Counted from the first letter of the stretch, positions 46,291 through 58,432 are shown. The stretch: 64,000 bases of DNA from Atherix ibis (GCA_958298945.1 OY282607.1:30884500-30948499); one strand, 5' to 3'. Numbers and translations: made by a program. The notes: generated by a model from the sequence alone, not told the origin.

Positions 46291-47524
46291 CGAGGGTCGT
46301 TCAATAAGTCTTTAGAAAATCCGAGAAATTGCGCTCGTAGTGTAAAAAGATTTTTTTCGACAGGAAAGCAGTTAAAATTTCAGCTCGATCCATAGCGTAG
46401 GTCAATTTCTATCGTCGATTAAAATTAACGACATTTATTTGTGCATAACAATGGAAAAAAGCGAGTTTAGGGCTGTCATCAAACATCTCAATTTGAAAGG
46501 CGTAAGCCCGAAAGAAATCAAAGCCGAGTTGGATGCAGTTCATGGCACATCTGCACCTGTGTTTGAATGAATTTAAACGTGGCCGTTCATCCACAAAAGA
46601 TGAACATTGTTCAGGACGCCCAGTTGAGGTGTCTACTCCTGAAATCATCCACAAAATCCACGATCTGATTTTGAACGATCGGCGAATTAAAGTGCGCGAA
46701 TTAGTTGAGGCCACGGGCATATCACAAGGTATAGTCGCTTCAATTTTGCATGAAAAATTGTCTGTGAAAAATTTTTTGGCAAGATGGGTGCCGCGTTTGC
46801 TCTCAGAGGAGAATAAGTGCAATCGTGTAGTGGACTCTGAGGCTATGTTGGCACTCTTTCATCGCAATCCTGCCGCATTCCTTCGTCGATATGTCACTGT
46901 GAACGAAACCTGGATACACTACTACACTCCAGAAACGAAGAGACAGTCATCACAGTGGATTTTCAAGGGTGAACGGGCTCCGAAGAAGGCAAAAACTGTG
47001 CCACGGTCTTTTGGGATTCGCAGGGCATCATTTTTATCGACTACTTGGAAAAAGGAAAAACAATAACAGGAGCGTATTACACGTCGTTATTGCAACGGTT
47101 GAGCGAGGAAATCAAAGAGAAACGCCCCCATCTGAAGAAGAAACAAATCCTCTTGCATCAGGACAATCCGCGTGTGCACACCTGCGCTGTTTCCATGGCC
47201 AAAATTGTGGAATTGAGAATGGAATTGTTGCAGCATCCCGCTTATTCACCAGATTTGGCCCCGACTGACTATTTTCTTTTCCCCAATCTGAAGAAATGGC
47301 TTGGCGGACAACGGTTCACTTCCAACGAGGACGTCATTACTCAAACGGATGAGTATTTTGCAACACTTCCGAAATCCTATTTTTTGGACGAGATAAAAAT
47401 TTTGGAAAAACGGTTGGAAATGTGTATAGAGCTAAAAGGAGATTATGTTGAAAAGTAAAAAAAAAATTTTTTTAAAAAACAGTTTTTTTCCATCTTTTTC
47501 TAAGGACTTATTGAACGACGCTCA
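46291..47524 (+). mobile_element. mariner element, irritans subfamily, copy 3
   Basis: Ends CGAGGGTCGTTCAATAAGTC and GGACTTATTGAACGACGCTC form an inverted pair. TA follows at 47525-47526; TT stands at the left. Length is 1234 bp, close to full length. Confidence 0.92.
46451..47458 (+). pseudogene. irritans-type mariner transposase, two frame breaks and a catalytic change
   Basis: It starts MEKSEFRAVIKHLNLKGVSP. A short deletion after GTSAPV breaks the frame, and reading resumes at NEFKRGRSSTKDEHCSGRP. The first catalytic motif is VNETWIHYY, Asp to Asn. After AKTVP a 22-nt deletion relative to the 16.3-kb copy shifts the frame before FWDSQGIIFIDYLEK. The remainder, with LLHQDNPRVHTCA and HPAYSPDLAPTDYFLFPNL, is intact to GDYVEK and keeps the second and third Asp at 34-residue spacing. 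Confidence 0.9.
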
Positions 47525-47526
47525 TA

Positions 47527-48489
47527 TTTGGACAATATTACAAAGTCAGCTTTCAAATTAAATAATTTAAAAAAATCGCTGTATCCTTACTTCAAAAATA
47601 TTTCCATATAATTAAATCAATAACTTGAAACATGAAATATAGGCTCAATAATGTTTAAAGGCAGAAGGGAAATTCTGTAAAACGAAAATATGATTTATTG
47701 ATGAAATAAAAAAACTGTATGCCCTCTTTTATTGTTGATTAAAAAAAAATTCTAAAATATTTCTATCTATATGAACATTTATGATTGAAATTGTAATAAT
47801 ACTAGAACATTTACAAGCGATAATGTTCATGTAAATTTTGTAATAGAAGTGAAAAGAGAACAATTTCGAACATATCATAAATAAACAAAATACGCAAAAA
47901 GATTTTTTGCCCCAAAAATTTGGGTAGTTTGAATTTGTACGGTACCATAAAATTTCAAATAACGAAGATGGAAAGATTCAATTGCAGTTCTAATGGTATA
48001 TGAAACATCTTCATGGGTAATCAAGGACAATACTTAAAACAGTCAATTTTGTTGGGTTAATGGTAATGAAGAAGTTTCTAGACAACCATATATTATGCCA
48101 TTAGCATACATTTACCACCTTGATTGGCCTAAACGATTCCTTATGAAAAACATGTAAAAATTTATTTCATGATTTCGTATGGAAAATACAGGATGCTCTT
48201 CAGTAGAATTCGGTAATATTTCTCAAGGAGGCAATTGTATTTTAAGTTATGTACTACGAAATTAGCACTCGCACTTACAAACGAGTACATGTGCACATAT
48301 ATGTGTACATATTCGTTCAAACATACGAATATATATAATTTAGAGAAGACATCATACATAATTTTAGACCATTTAATGTGTTTATTTATAGTTGTTATAA
48401 ATGACAATGAGCATTTTATTTATTCAGATAATTTTTATTTTTTTATTTTTTTATTTTAAATGATATCTACAACTACTTATGCTAGTAAT
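47527..48489. other. AT-rich interval, no gene seen
   Basis: AT-rich sequence with no recognisable frame. A/T-rich TTTATTTTTTT tracts at 48427-48458 may be the tail of the LINE to the right. Confidence 0.45.
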
Positions 48490-49735
48490 AAGCAGATTTT
48501 TTACGGGAATATACAAGGACATGAAGACATGGGGAGGAAAACACCCATCGATGTTACCTCAGAACAGGGTAATTTTATTTTATAATTTTAAATAATCTCT
48601 CGGCCATCGCCGTTTTAAACGTCGATGGGTGTATACTGGAAGGGTGGGAGTGAAAAGTTCTCTTCCTAAAGGATTAGGGTGGAAGGATAGGTGCGAATGG
48701 AATTTTTTATATCGGGAGATGCATAGTTCACGAACAAATGGAACATTTAGGTCACGGTGGATAACAGTGTTTCGCACATAAAAGGGGGCATTGACAATTT
48801 TACGAAGGATTCGGAATTGTAGGGATTGGATTGGAAGGGAGTTGGAATGCTTAGTCGAACCCCAAAGTTCTAGACCATATGTCCATATTGGTTTCAGAAC
48901 CGTATTGTATAGTAATAGTTTACTTGTTGTTATAAACTTTATTGTATCGTCCGTTAAGTTCTCGTCTTTTAGTTTTCGTATGAAGGTTCCAGGTTAACCG
49001 TTTGTCGAATATAAGTCCAAGGTAACGTACGCTATTTTTGTGTGGAAAAATACTGCCGTTTAGGGTTATCTCGGGAATTTGTTCTCAGCAGAGTGTGAAA
49101 GTTACATGAGCAGATTTTTGCTCATTTACCTTCACTCTCCACCTTTTGAACCAAGTTTCTAAGGAGTGGATATGGTTCTGTAGGATACTAATGGCTGTGG
49201 AAGGATCTTTGTGATGTGTCAGAATGGTTAGGATGTTGTTGTGGCAAGGAATCTCATGGGTATAAATGTTATATAGGATAGGACCTAGGATACTTCCTTG
49301 AGGGACACAGGCGGAAATTGGATAAATGTCAGAGTACTCCATATTTTCAGCTACCTGAAAATATCGGTCTGAGAGATAAGATTTAAGGATGTGGAAATAA
49401 CCCGAGGGTAGGACTCGCTGCAACTTCCAAAGCAATCCAGGGTGCCATACACGGTCGAAAGCATGCGAAATGTCAAGAAACATGCCTGGGCAGTATTCCT
49501 TTCGCTCTAGCGAACACGCTATGTAGTCGACTACGCGATGACACTGCTGGATAGTGGAATGCTCGGGTCGAAATCCAAACTGATGCTGAGGAATGACACC
49601 CTCGGTTTCAAAAATGGGATAAAGGCATTTTAGGATTAATTTTTCTAGGATTTTTGATAACATGGGAAGGAGGCTTATAGGTCTATATGAGGTAGGAAGA
49701 TATTCAGATAAATTGAATATATTCTCATACAATTA
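48490..49735 (-). mobile_element. Jockey-clade LINE, older copy, 5'-truncated
   Basis: Minus-strand reading opens YLPTSYRPISLLPMLSKILE and continues FGFRPEHSTIQQCHRVVDYI and FLDISHAFDRVWHPGLLWKL, very close to the 40.9-kb copy. The invariant GVPQGS Gly is Cys (ACVPQGSILGPILYNIY), and the YADD catalytic segment is deleted between HEIPCHN and LTHHKDP. A stop follows TFTLC; the C-terminal piece RNTVIHRDLNVPFVRELCIS reads at 48777-48580. Ends are approximate; I found no clear target duplication. Confidence 0.87.
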
Positions 49736-51240
49736 AATTTTTTTATTTGAAAAGTTACCAAATATTGCCATTCTACGAAGATATCACATCAGGTTTGGTA
49801 AAATTTATAAAAACTAATATTGCTGATTTGTCGGAATTAAGTGAATTTATAAGATGCTCAAAATCAAAATAATTTATTGAATTCCCAAAAGAATAAAAGG
49901 ACATGCTTCTATAATTATATTCCATTATCCGTAGAAGTTCACGACTTCCTTTATCTTTTAATGAAACTCTCAACCTTTCGTGTCTCCAGAAATTTGTTTT
50001 ATTTAATTATTGAGATCTCTATAAAATTTTATTGTATACCCTTCGACCATTTGTGATATCTACGAGTATGTGTACACATGATATAATCATACGACCAAAA
50101 TGCGAAAATTCTGATATCTAAAAACGGATATAGATTTTTGAACAAAGTTCTGGGTTCTGCTTTAACAGCAAAATATCTTTTGTAAAGGATTAAATAAATA
50201 AGATACATAGAATAAAAATATATATGCATACTGTACTTATACAGTCTATCATTACACAGATTCAAAAAAACACTTCAATGCTTCTGAAAATACCAAAGCA
50301 TTGAAATTGTTAATACGAGAAGAGTTTCATATGTACTTAGTAAAATGTTTCACATTTATATTCAGTGCGAACTTTCTTCTTTTATGTTAAGATACCCCAA
50401 TACTTATTTTTAATAAGGGTAACCTGTAAAGATTTTTCTTTTGAATCTCTTTCGACGTATTGCATTTGTTACACATTAAAGTTGTTTCACTTGAAAATCT
50501 GAACATTTTTTTTTTGCATGTATAGTAAATAGATTTTTAAAAAAATCCTATATTTTGCAATTTATATGAATATTTAATATTATATTTATAATCAAGTAGA
50601 GTTAAAAATATTTTCGTAAAATTTACTTTTATTTTATAAATGAAATGCAGAAAAGTATGGATATTAGTATAAATATTTTTCTTTAATTATATTTGAATTA
50701 ATTATTTCAAATATTTGTTTAATTCTGCTATTTATAAAAAAAAAATATATAACATAATTTATATTAAATACTATGTAAAAGTAAATAAAAAAGAAAAAAG
50801 AAATTAAAAAAAGGTAAATCAAAATAAACCCCGTTTAATCTTGACAAATGTAATAAAAAACGTTTTTTATTTTTTTACGTAAATAAAACAAATTATTAAT
50901 TAAATTTATTTAATAACTTTATTCATTTTCACTTAACATCATTTCTCGAAAAGAAAAATTTACAGAAAATTAACAGAAAATCATTTATTATAGATAAGGT
51001 TCTAGACTACATAATCCTTTATCCGATTCTAGGTTTTGTTTATATATACTAATAATTAAATACAAATTCACTAAAACTAATTCCAAATCAACCATTTAAA
51101 TACTGAATAATCTTCTATTAATTTATAATATCGTGTCTAAAATTTACAAAACTGCTGAAAGAAATGGCGAACGACGATAAATTAACAAATGAGATCTCAC
51201 ATCACCTTCACTATTTGCCAAAAAACCACATACTTCTCTA
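49736..51240. other. AT-rich interval, no gene seen
   Basis: AT-rich DNA with long A and T runs. No element ends or coding frame recognised. Confidence 0.48.
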
Positions 51241-51336
51241 TTGCTTAATACCTTAAATTCGCTTTAAGCTTATAGGTATATAAGCTTAAATTTTCTCTGT
51301 TGCCTAATACCTTAAAAAACAGCAGATTTAAGCTTA
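51241..51336. repeat. Duplicated head-to-head mariner terminal repeats
   Basis: Two units, 51241-51299 and 51300-51360, each start TTGC.TAATACCTTAAA. Each holds a right-end-like repeat (GATTTAAGCTTAA) next to a left-end-like repeat (GGT.TATAAGCTTAAAT) of the mauritiana mariner. The second unit runs into the left end of the 51.3-kb element. Confidence 0.7.
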
Positions 51337-52614
51337 AAGGTGTATAAGCTTAAATCCGCTGATTTTTAGTCAAAAAAACATGTTTTTTTTTATAGAAAGC
51401 AACAACAAATTTATTCAAAATACTTGGCCTCGCTTGCTATACATTTTTCCCATCTCTCGGGCAATTTGTTGATACTACGCCAAAAAAATTCCTTCTCTTT
51501 CGAGGTAAACCCTTCATCAAGCCATTTTCGGACGTCTTCCTAAGAATCGAATTGCTGCTCAGCAAGCGCGTGGTCCATCGACGAAAATAGGTGGTAGTCT
51601 GGTGAATAATCGGAATAAGCGGGGTTGGGTAGCACCTCCCACTTGAGTGTCTCCAAGTAGTATCGGACCATTTTAGACATGTGAGATGGTGCGTTGTCGT
51701 GGAGGAAAATCAGCTTGTTATGTCTTTGCTGATAATCCGTCCTTTTTTCACACAGAGCACGGTGCAATTTGATTAGTTGTTGGTGGGAACGGTGGCCATT
51801 GACAGTTTCACCAGGTTTCAACATCTCATAGTAGACGATACCCTGCTGATCCCACCAAACGCACAGCATCGTCTTCCGTCCGAAGCGATTTGGTTTTAGG
51901 GAAGATGTTGATGGTTGGCCGGGATCAACCCACGATTTCTTGTGTTTAGGATTCTCAAAATATATCCACTTTTCATCGCTTATCACAATCCGATGCAGGA
52001 ACGACTTTCTTTTTTGTATGGCGAGCAAGATTTCGCAAGTGTTTTGGCGTCGCTCCATCTGCCTATCGTTCAATTCATGCAACATCCATTTTCCGGTCTT
52101 TTCAATCTTTCCCTTGGCATGCAGACACATGGAAATGGCTGGTTGAGTAACACTCATTTGCTCCGCAAGCATTTTTTGCGATTGGGTATCGTCTTCATCC
52201 AAAAGAGCCTGCAATTGATGGTCCTCAACCTTCGTAGGCCGATTTTCAGGCTTCTGGTCCCACAAGTCAAAATTGCCGTCTTTGAACCGACGAAACTAAT
52301 CTCGGCACGTTTTTTCCGATAAAGCACTGTCACTACAGGCCTCCATAAGCATTCAATGCAATTCGGCAGCCGATTTCTTCAAATTGAAGCAGAAAAGCAG
52401 AGCTTCCCGCATATGCTCTTTTTCTGGCACAAAACTAGACATGATTACCAAAAGGAAAAATGTATGTTATTGTACGAAATTGTTGACAATGTGGACTGAT
52501 TAATGTTGACAGATATCAAACTCATATAAAAAAAGTATGGCGTACCCATCGTAGCTTAATACGCTCACTCACGCCATCTATGACCAAACAGCGGATTCAA
52601 GCTTATACACCTGG
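51337..52614 (-). mobile_element. mariner element, mauritiana subfamily, copy 3 (full length)
   Basis: Left end AGGTGTATAAGCTTAAATCC and right end CAAGCTTATACACCTGG form inverted repeats; TA follows at 52615-52616. This is the best-preserved mauritiana copy in the window. Confidence 0.92.
51411..52442 (-). pseudogene. mauritiana-type mariner transposase, one frame throughout but three stops
   Basis: A single frame of 344 codons runs from MSSFVPEKEHMREALLF to EAKYFE and the natural stop, close to the 345 residues of Mos1. Three in-frame stops interrupt it: after SAAELH, after KTCRD, and after EQQFDS. VISDEKWIYFENPK holds the first Asp and FLHDNAPSHMSK the second. The third motif reads NPAYSDYSPDYHLF: five residues including the catalytic-region LAPSD are deleted. 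The AYSDYSPD segment has the three-residue insertion relative to Mos1. Without the stops it would still lack a normal third motif. Confidence 0.9.
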
Positions 52615-52709
52615 TAGTAATATGAATCAAAATCTATGTTATTAATTATGAATCGTGAATTAATAATAATCAGGCATTTTATTGGCCACTCTCAAAACAA
52701 TTTTACAAC

Positions 52710-52900
52710 CAATCAAATTTAACATAAAAATGATATAGTCCATTTTGACTTACGGAATTAAATTTTGGAGCTTAAATTTAAAAACCAATTTCCGTCAAAT
52801 TAACAAAAATTACTTTAATAGAATCCAATCCTGCAAAGAGTCTCATAGCAACCATTCAAATAATATTATATATCGTGTATAATGGGCAAGAGCCAAATAC
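52710..52900 (+). mobile_element. Jockey-clade LINE 3' fossil
   Basis: One frame reads SILTYGIKFWSLNLKTNFRQ and NKNYFNRIQSCKES, matching the PIWTYGIELWGSTKRSN segment of the Jockey copy at 40.9 kb. No other domain is preserved. Confidence 0.48.
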
Positions 52901-53179
52901 TATATTTAAATAACAAAAATTCTTTAAATCTGAATTTAAAGTATGTTTTATTCAACTTTACTTTCCGAATGACAAATAGGATAACCCTTTTTTATACAGA
53001 GAAGAAACTGTGCTTAAACTCTACCGCTCAAGGGTACTTAATTAAAAATTAATCTGTTAACTTTTATCTACTAAATTAAGCGTACACTGTCAATTTGATA
53101 CACTCTGGATCACAGAATATCCTTTACCAATATTGCCGATTGTCAGTGGCGTCCAATTCTATGCTTCCCCTTCATAGAT

Positions 53180-53310
53180 CATTTGTAAAAAAAATTTTCC
53201 TACACTCTAAATTGTTACAATTTATGTGACGATAAAAACATAATAACAATTTATCTCAATTATGTGCGCAATAATCCCCATTCTGACTATTGGTGCTTCG
53301 TAAAGAGAGA
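53180..53310. repeat. Dispersed repeat, copy a
   Basis: Aligns in direct orientation with 55640-55765, sharing ATTTTTCCTAC.CTCTAAAT, GACGATAA.AA.ATA and GCAATAATCCCC segments. It belongs to no family I recognise. Confidence 0.6.
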
Positions 53311-54138
53311 AGAAGTATTGACTTTTCTTGCTCTTAACGTTTGCTACTTTTTACACATAACAAGCTGTAAACAATAAGAATTTGGTAAAAACACAATTCC
53401 GACGGCAACTATAAATAACAACTAAGTATCAGTCAAAAACTGACAATTTTCGCCACAGTCAACAAATTAAATGCAATTTCATTCAAATTTATTATTTATA
53501 ACTGATTTTTTATTCAATTATCTAATATAATTAAAAATAATTTATTCACATTCTTTCTATTTCAATTTTAACTGTAAAACAACAATCCTGCCACATAGCA
53601 AAATAATAAAATGTATGGCAGTACTTTAATGGCAACAACAAAATTGAAACAAGATCTTCTTCGCCGATAAACAGCCGCAGTTTTATGCATTCCTTTTAGA
53701 CTGTGAAGGTTTTAAGATATTAGCAGCGGCAGATGGATGGAGTCTTAGATTAAAGAAGAACTGGATAGGCCTCTACACAAATATTCTGTCGGAGAACGCA
53801 CACACATGCAATACAACAGAAACGGCGTAAATCATTGGGGGCCAATTTAAAAGTTCAGTATGCGATTGAAACGGTTCGTTTAAAACCATTTTAATATGTG
53901 ATATCATTTATGTGTAAAGAAGCAGATTTTGTAATATTGCGGGTCTTGTTGTTTGATGGAATTAGTTTTGTAAATATGTAATAAAACACAGTATTCTATT
54001 TTTAAATATTTATTTATTTATTATATATTTTCATTTTATTTATTTCACTATATATTAACATATTTGTTAAAACAGAATTATAAGGTGCAAGAGTATATAA
54101 AAATAGAAATTGCAAGTTATTTGATTAAATTAAAACAA
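53311..54138. other. Mixed interval downstream of the THAP exons
   Basis: Positions 53743-53770 are an inverted, diverged copy of 55265-55300 (both contain CTGGATAGGCC or its complement). I found no convincing further exon of the THAP gene here, although the gene could continue leftwards through splicing. Confidence 0.4.
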
Positions 54139-54688
54139 TTATGTCCACAAATAAAAATTCATCCTGCTCGCTCCTACTTTAATGTCTTCTCTATGAAAGT
54201 GGAGCGAGCACACAACGTCCCAATTCTTGGGAATACCGGATGCTGCTGCCACAATCCACTTTTCCCTCATCCATTTATTTTGTGGAAACCTGTAAAGTAT
54301 ATATAATATAATAGTATAAAATATACGATCGTTAAATTTACTTTTATAATTAATAATTAACAGAAATTCAAGTATTTTTTGCACTATTAAAAAAATTCGT
54401 TCCTTAAATTTTTTTAACACACACTTTACGTACGCCGGCACTGAACTATTTTCTGGTAAACATTGAACTGTCAACATCGGATTTGTTTACATTTGTTCAA
54501 TGCCGAACTTTTCAGTTTTTCACCACTTTTTGGATAAAATATATCACTTAAACCCATTTAGGCACATCACAAATAACATTTTTGTTATTTTATTTACTTA
54601 AACTACAGATATCAACTTACCGAAAGAAAGAAATTCCCGGCTTCCTCATGTCGTTGTAGGAAAAACAATTCTTCACCAAACACTTCAT
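54139..54688 (-). CDS. THAP zinc-finger protein, two exons, short or partial
   Basis: Exon 1 (54688-54621) reads MKCLVKNCFSYNDMRKPGIS to FFR and ends at a GTAAGT donor. Exon 2 starts at 54289 after a TTTACAG acceptor, 331 nt away, and continues FPQNKWMREKWIVAAASGIP, then NWDVVCSLHFHREDIK. The joined protein has the full THAP signature: C3-x4-C8, 41 residues, C50-x2-H53, with the conserved Pro25, Trp34 and Phe54. THAP domains bind DNA with zinc. Translation stops after 73 codons at 54139. An AAA-GTAGGA donor inside exon 2 would allow splicing to a further exon that I could not find. It may be a host gene or a remnant of a THAP-bearing transposase such as P elements; no transposase sequence is seen. 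Confidence 0.78.
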
Positions 54689-55639
54689 TTTTTGTAATAA
54701 AAACTTCTTATTAAATGTTATCAATAATAAAACTATTTATAAAAATACTTACTTTTTTTTAAATACTTTAAAATACATAAAAACAATACTTTAAATTGCA
54801 CTTTCAACACTTTATTATTTTTATCAATAATAAATTCTAAAATGACACCGCTAGTTATATTAGTTCGAGTTATATTAGTTCGAGTTGTAATCTCCATTTC
54901 ATGGAGAATGGCAGATTGTAAAACTCTCCGAAAGTCTACAAAATTGAGGCGCTTTATATTTGAATGATATTTACGAAATGAATAATAAACCTAAAATAGA
55001 ATTCCATTTCATATCAAAAGATTGTAAAAAAAATAAAAATTGCCTATCGTTGTGTTTAAATTGTATTTTTGTTTTTAAGAAGTGAATTAAAAAGAATATA
55101 AATTAGGCTTTTGCAATGTAATAATTTTCTATTACGAGAACTAGATGGCAGTGAGTGTCATGTCTACATAAAAATATCCACAAAAAGCTATGTGATAAAT
55201 GCCAGTTCTCGCCGCTTGGCATGTAATTCTTACACAAAATTGCGTATACATATACGGTAAGGGCCTATCCAGGTATTCTTTAATATAAGGATGGAGTTTA
55301 AAGTTGTCATCGGAACTGTGTTGCTACCATTGAGTCGCAGCACATTTCCAATGAAGAGAAATAATGCGCAACGCCATCGATTCAATTTCTCTCAACTTCA
55401 ACGAATTCTAAGCTTTCCATTCAAAGATCATATATAACAGAATTTTTTGTTATATATGATAAAATTTGTGGGTAGATAAACACCTAAGACTCACTTCCCT
55501 CTTAAAAATTTTCTACTTGTCAGTTCAGTTCGTAACAAGTTTTTACCGAAGTGAAAAAATGCGCACGCTGTTAATTCTAAACTCTTTGTCAGCTGAATTT
55601 TTCTTCAGCGTAGCTGAATTCTCAACTTCCTCTTTACAA
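54689..55639. other. Upstream flank of the THAP exons
   Basis: Contains a direct repeat AGTTATATTAGTTCG (twice near 54850-54885) and a small palindrome TCTCCATTTCATGGAGA at about 54891. The rest is AT-rich without a recognisable gene. Confidence 0.45.
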
Positions 55640-55765
55640 AGCAATGTTAAAAGAATTTTTCCTACTCTCTAAATTGATACAATTTCTGGGACGATAAGAA
55701 GATAGTGACAAGTTATTCCTAATTATTGGGAGCAATAATCCCCGTTGAGACTATTTTATTGAGTC
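55640..55765. repeat. Dispersed repeat, copy b
   Basis: Direct-orientation partner of 53180-53310. The two copies flank the THAP exons at roughly 1 kb on either side. Confidence 0.6.
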
Positions 55766-57517
55766 GTATTTCTTCAAATAAATTTGAAAAATATGGAAAA
55801 GATTTTGCTAAATATTTCTTTGGTATAAAATTCTGAATACTAATTTCTAAAAATATGGAAATTCAATGAACACAATAAAATCTATTTACCATAATCTCTA
55901 AAATAAAATCAACTAAAATTGAGAGAAGAGATAATTTAAGTTTACAAAATACATTTATGAACAATTAAATTCAGCATAAATTACAATTACTTTCAAGTTA
56001 AAAGGAACAAACAATATTATTAAATTATTGTACATACAAACATACATAGTTACTTATTTGAACAAATCTATGCTTAGCTAAATACTTAAATTAACATAAA
56101 TTAATATAAAAAAAGATTTATAGATAATACACATATAATGCGTATTTTTTTAAGTATAAGTCAAAATGGTATAATCCCAAAGGAAATTTGAAGATATATA
56201 TTTATTTTCGTTTTTGTTTCTTCAATTTAAATAACTTGCTAATTATTTTCCTCTTCTGAATTGTAAATTATTCTTTTTTCTTGGCTTGTTAAAATTATAA
56301 TCCCAATTTTTTATAGAGAAAAAATTGTAGAATAATTTTAGCTTCAACAATACGGAATCAAATCCTAAAAGTTTAACACAATTCTTTTTCAAATTACCAT
56401 AAATAAATGTAGAAAATATTAAAGCAAACTTTTAGACAAGCGAATGAAAAAATTTATAAAGAATAAGAAAGTTTAAGATAAATGAAAAAAAAAAATTTTC
56501 TGTCGTAGAAAAAAAAAACTAACTTTAAAATAGAGAAGAAAAAGGTTCTATTTTGTAAAGAAATGTTCCCAAATGCTTAGAGTTTTAAGATGTTTTCATA
56601 GAAAAATTACCAAAAAAAAAACCGTAAAATTATTCCAAGAATATTCAAAGTCAATTATTGAGAAAAAAATTATGATAAAGTTTAGCAATTTTTATAATAA
56701 ACTGTATAATGAGTAAATAGCTAAGAAATTTAATAAATTTAAAGTCGTTTAGCTTAGAGATTTTGAATGAAGTCAAAGTAAATCCTTGCGTAACCAGCAA
56801 TTGTCCAAGATCTCATCCTTAATCTATTTCGTGAATATTGTTTTGGTATAAAAAAAAGTTTACCAATTTAAAAGTAGAAATCAGGCGTATTTTCACATCA
56901 TTTACCACATAAGTCAAATAAAAGTGCATGTCCTGAACTTAAATCTCATATTAGCAATGCTCTGTGGTTTTCCATAGTCCATAGTCGTTGTTCGTCTTTG
57001 GATTCCGATTCGAGTCACGTCTAAATTTCAACAATGTGATGTGAAGCAAATTCTCAAGACTTTCTGTTTGCTAACATTCTATCTTCTGAATATAAAAAGA
57101 TGATTACTTTAGAACGTGTACACAGACATTTTGAAAATGACATTCATTCAAAACTACTCGGTTGACTTATAATTTAGACGACTCTGATAATATGGTATCC
57201 GAAATTTATTTTATCTTGGATAAGAATTTTTCTTTTACTAATTAAGTAAATGTTTAGTTATTAGAATTTAGAAAAAAATCAACTTTCTGTGTACATGCAT
57301 AAAAAAAGCTACTTGGTAAAATTACCAAATATCTGAACAGATTAAGTTTTTTTCTTTTCTATTTAAAAAAATTGTATTTACTTCATTAAAAAAAGAAAAA
57401 CTCAATTATCACAAAATTTTTAGACAATATATACGAGCTGTGCTGGAAAATTAATTAGATATATTTTTATCAATGTTATCTGCTTCAAAGTATCCCTATC
57501 CTTCTTGGATAGGTATA
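55766..57517. other. AT-rich interval, no gene seen
   Basis: About 1.75 kb of AT-rich DNA with A and T runs. No coding frame or element end recognised. Confidence 0.5.
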
Positions 57518-58432
57518 CGAGGCCTGTTCAAAAAGTATCGCAAATTTTGTGTTTTTTCAAAAATCATTTATTTATTCATGAATATCTATTTTGTCCCTTT
57601 TAAAGTAATCCCCACCAGATATTATACACTTGTGCCAACATTTTTTCCAATCCTCGAAGTACTTCAAAAAACTCATTTTTTGTGATCTTGTTTAGCTTCT
57701 CCTTCGATGCCGTGTTTATCTCCTTAATCGTAGCGTAGCGTCGTCCTTTCATGGGAACAAGAAAAAGTCACAGGGGGCCAAATCAAGGTAATACGGTGGT
57801 TGCAGCATTATTAGTATGTTGTTTTTGGCCAAAAATTCGCGCACAAGCAACGATGCGTGAGCAGGGGAGTTATCATGGTGCAAAAGCCAATTTTTGTTCT
57901 TCCACACATCCGCGGGTTTCTGGCAGATATCTTTGCGCAACTTGCGCATAACTTGTAGGTAATATTCCTTATTGACCGTTCTACCCTGTGGCAAGAACTC
58001 ATGATGCACCACACCCCTGCAATCGAAGAAAACTGTCGTTCACACGCCCCGGCACGCTTTTCGTCGTTCACAACTTTTCGGCCCTCTGAGAATATTTTGT
58101 ACCGCCGATAAACGTTGCTTCGCTCCAAGGTAGCTTCGCCATATGCCACAGTCAACCTTCGGAATACGTCCGCGCAATTAATTTTGTTTTTTCACATAAA
58201 ATTTGATACAGACTCTTTGATCCATTTTTTGGAATGGGAAAAAATCGAAGACGAGCCAAAACGCGTGCAAGCAAAGCAGCTGTCAAAAATTAACTGAACA
58301 TTCCAAATGGCCGAACTTGTCGGCATAAGTGAAAAACATGAGTACCAACATAAAGCCACAAAAAAAATCGAAAATCGAGTATACGTAACCCGCGGAAATT
58401 CAAAATTTTCGATACTTTTTGAACAGACCTCG
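57518..58432 (-). mobile_element. mariner element, GDESWVYGYD lineage, copy 6 (centre deleted)
   Basis: Ends CGAGGCCTGTTCAAAAAGTA and complement are flanked by TA (57516-57517, 58433-58434). The transposase begins at the MDQR codon (58225) and keeps the first HTH segment (LTVAYGEATLERSNVYRRYK). A deletion then joins it to the GVVHHEFLPQGRTVNKEYYL segment, losing the second HTH and the first catalytic motif. LHHDNSPAHASLLVREFLAK and LDLAPCDFFLFP keep the second and third Asp. Both termini are intact. Confidence 0.9.

Noticed and set aside
53650..53870. Possible downstream THAP exon or separate small gene
   Set aside because: No splice-compatible frame with recognisable protein sequence could be found on either strand.
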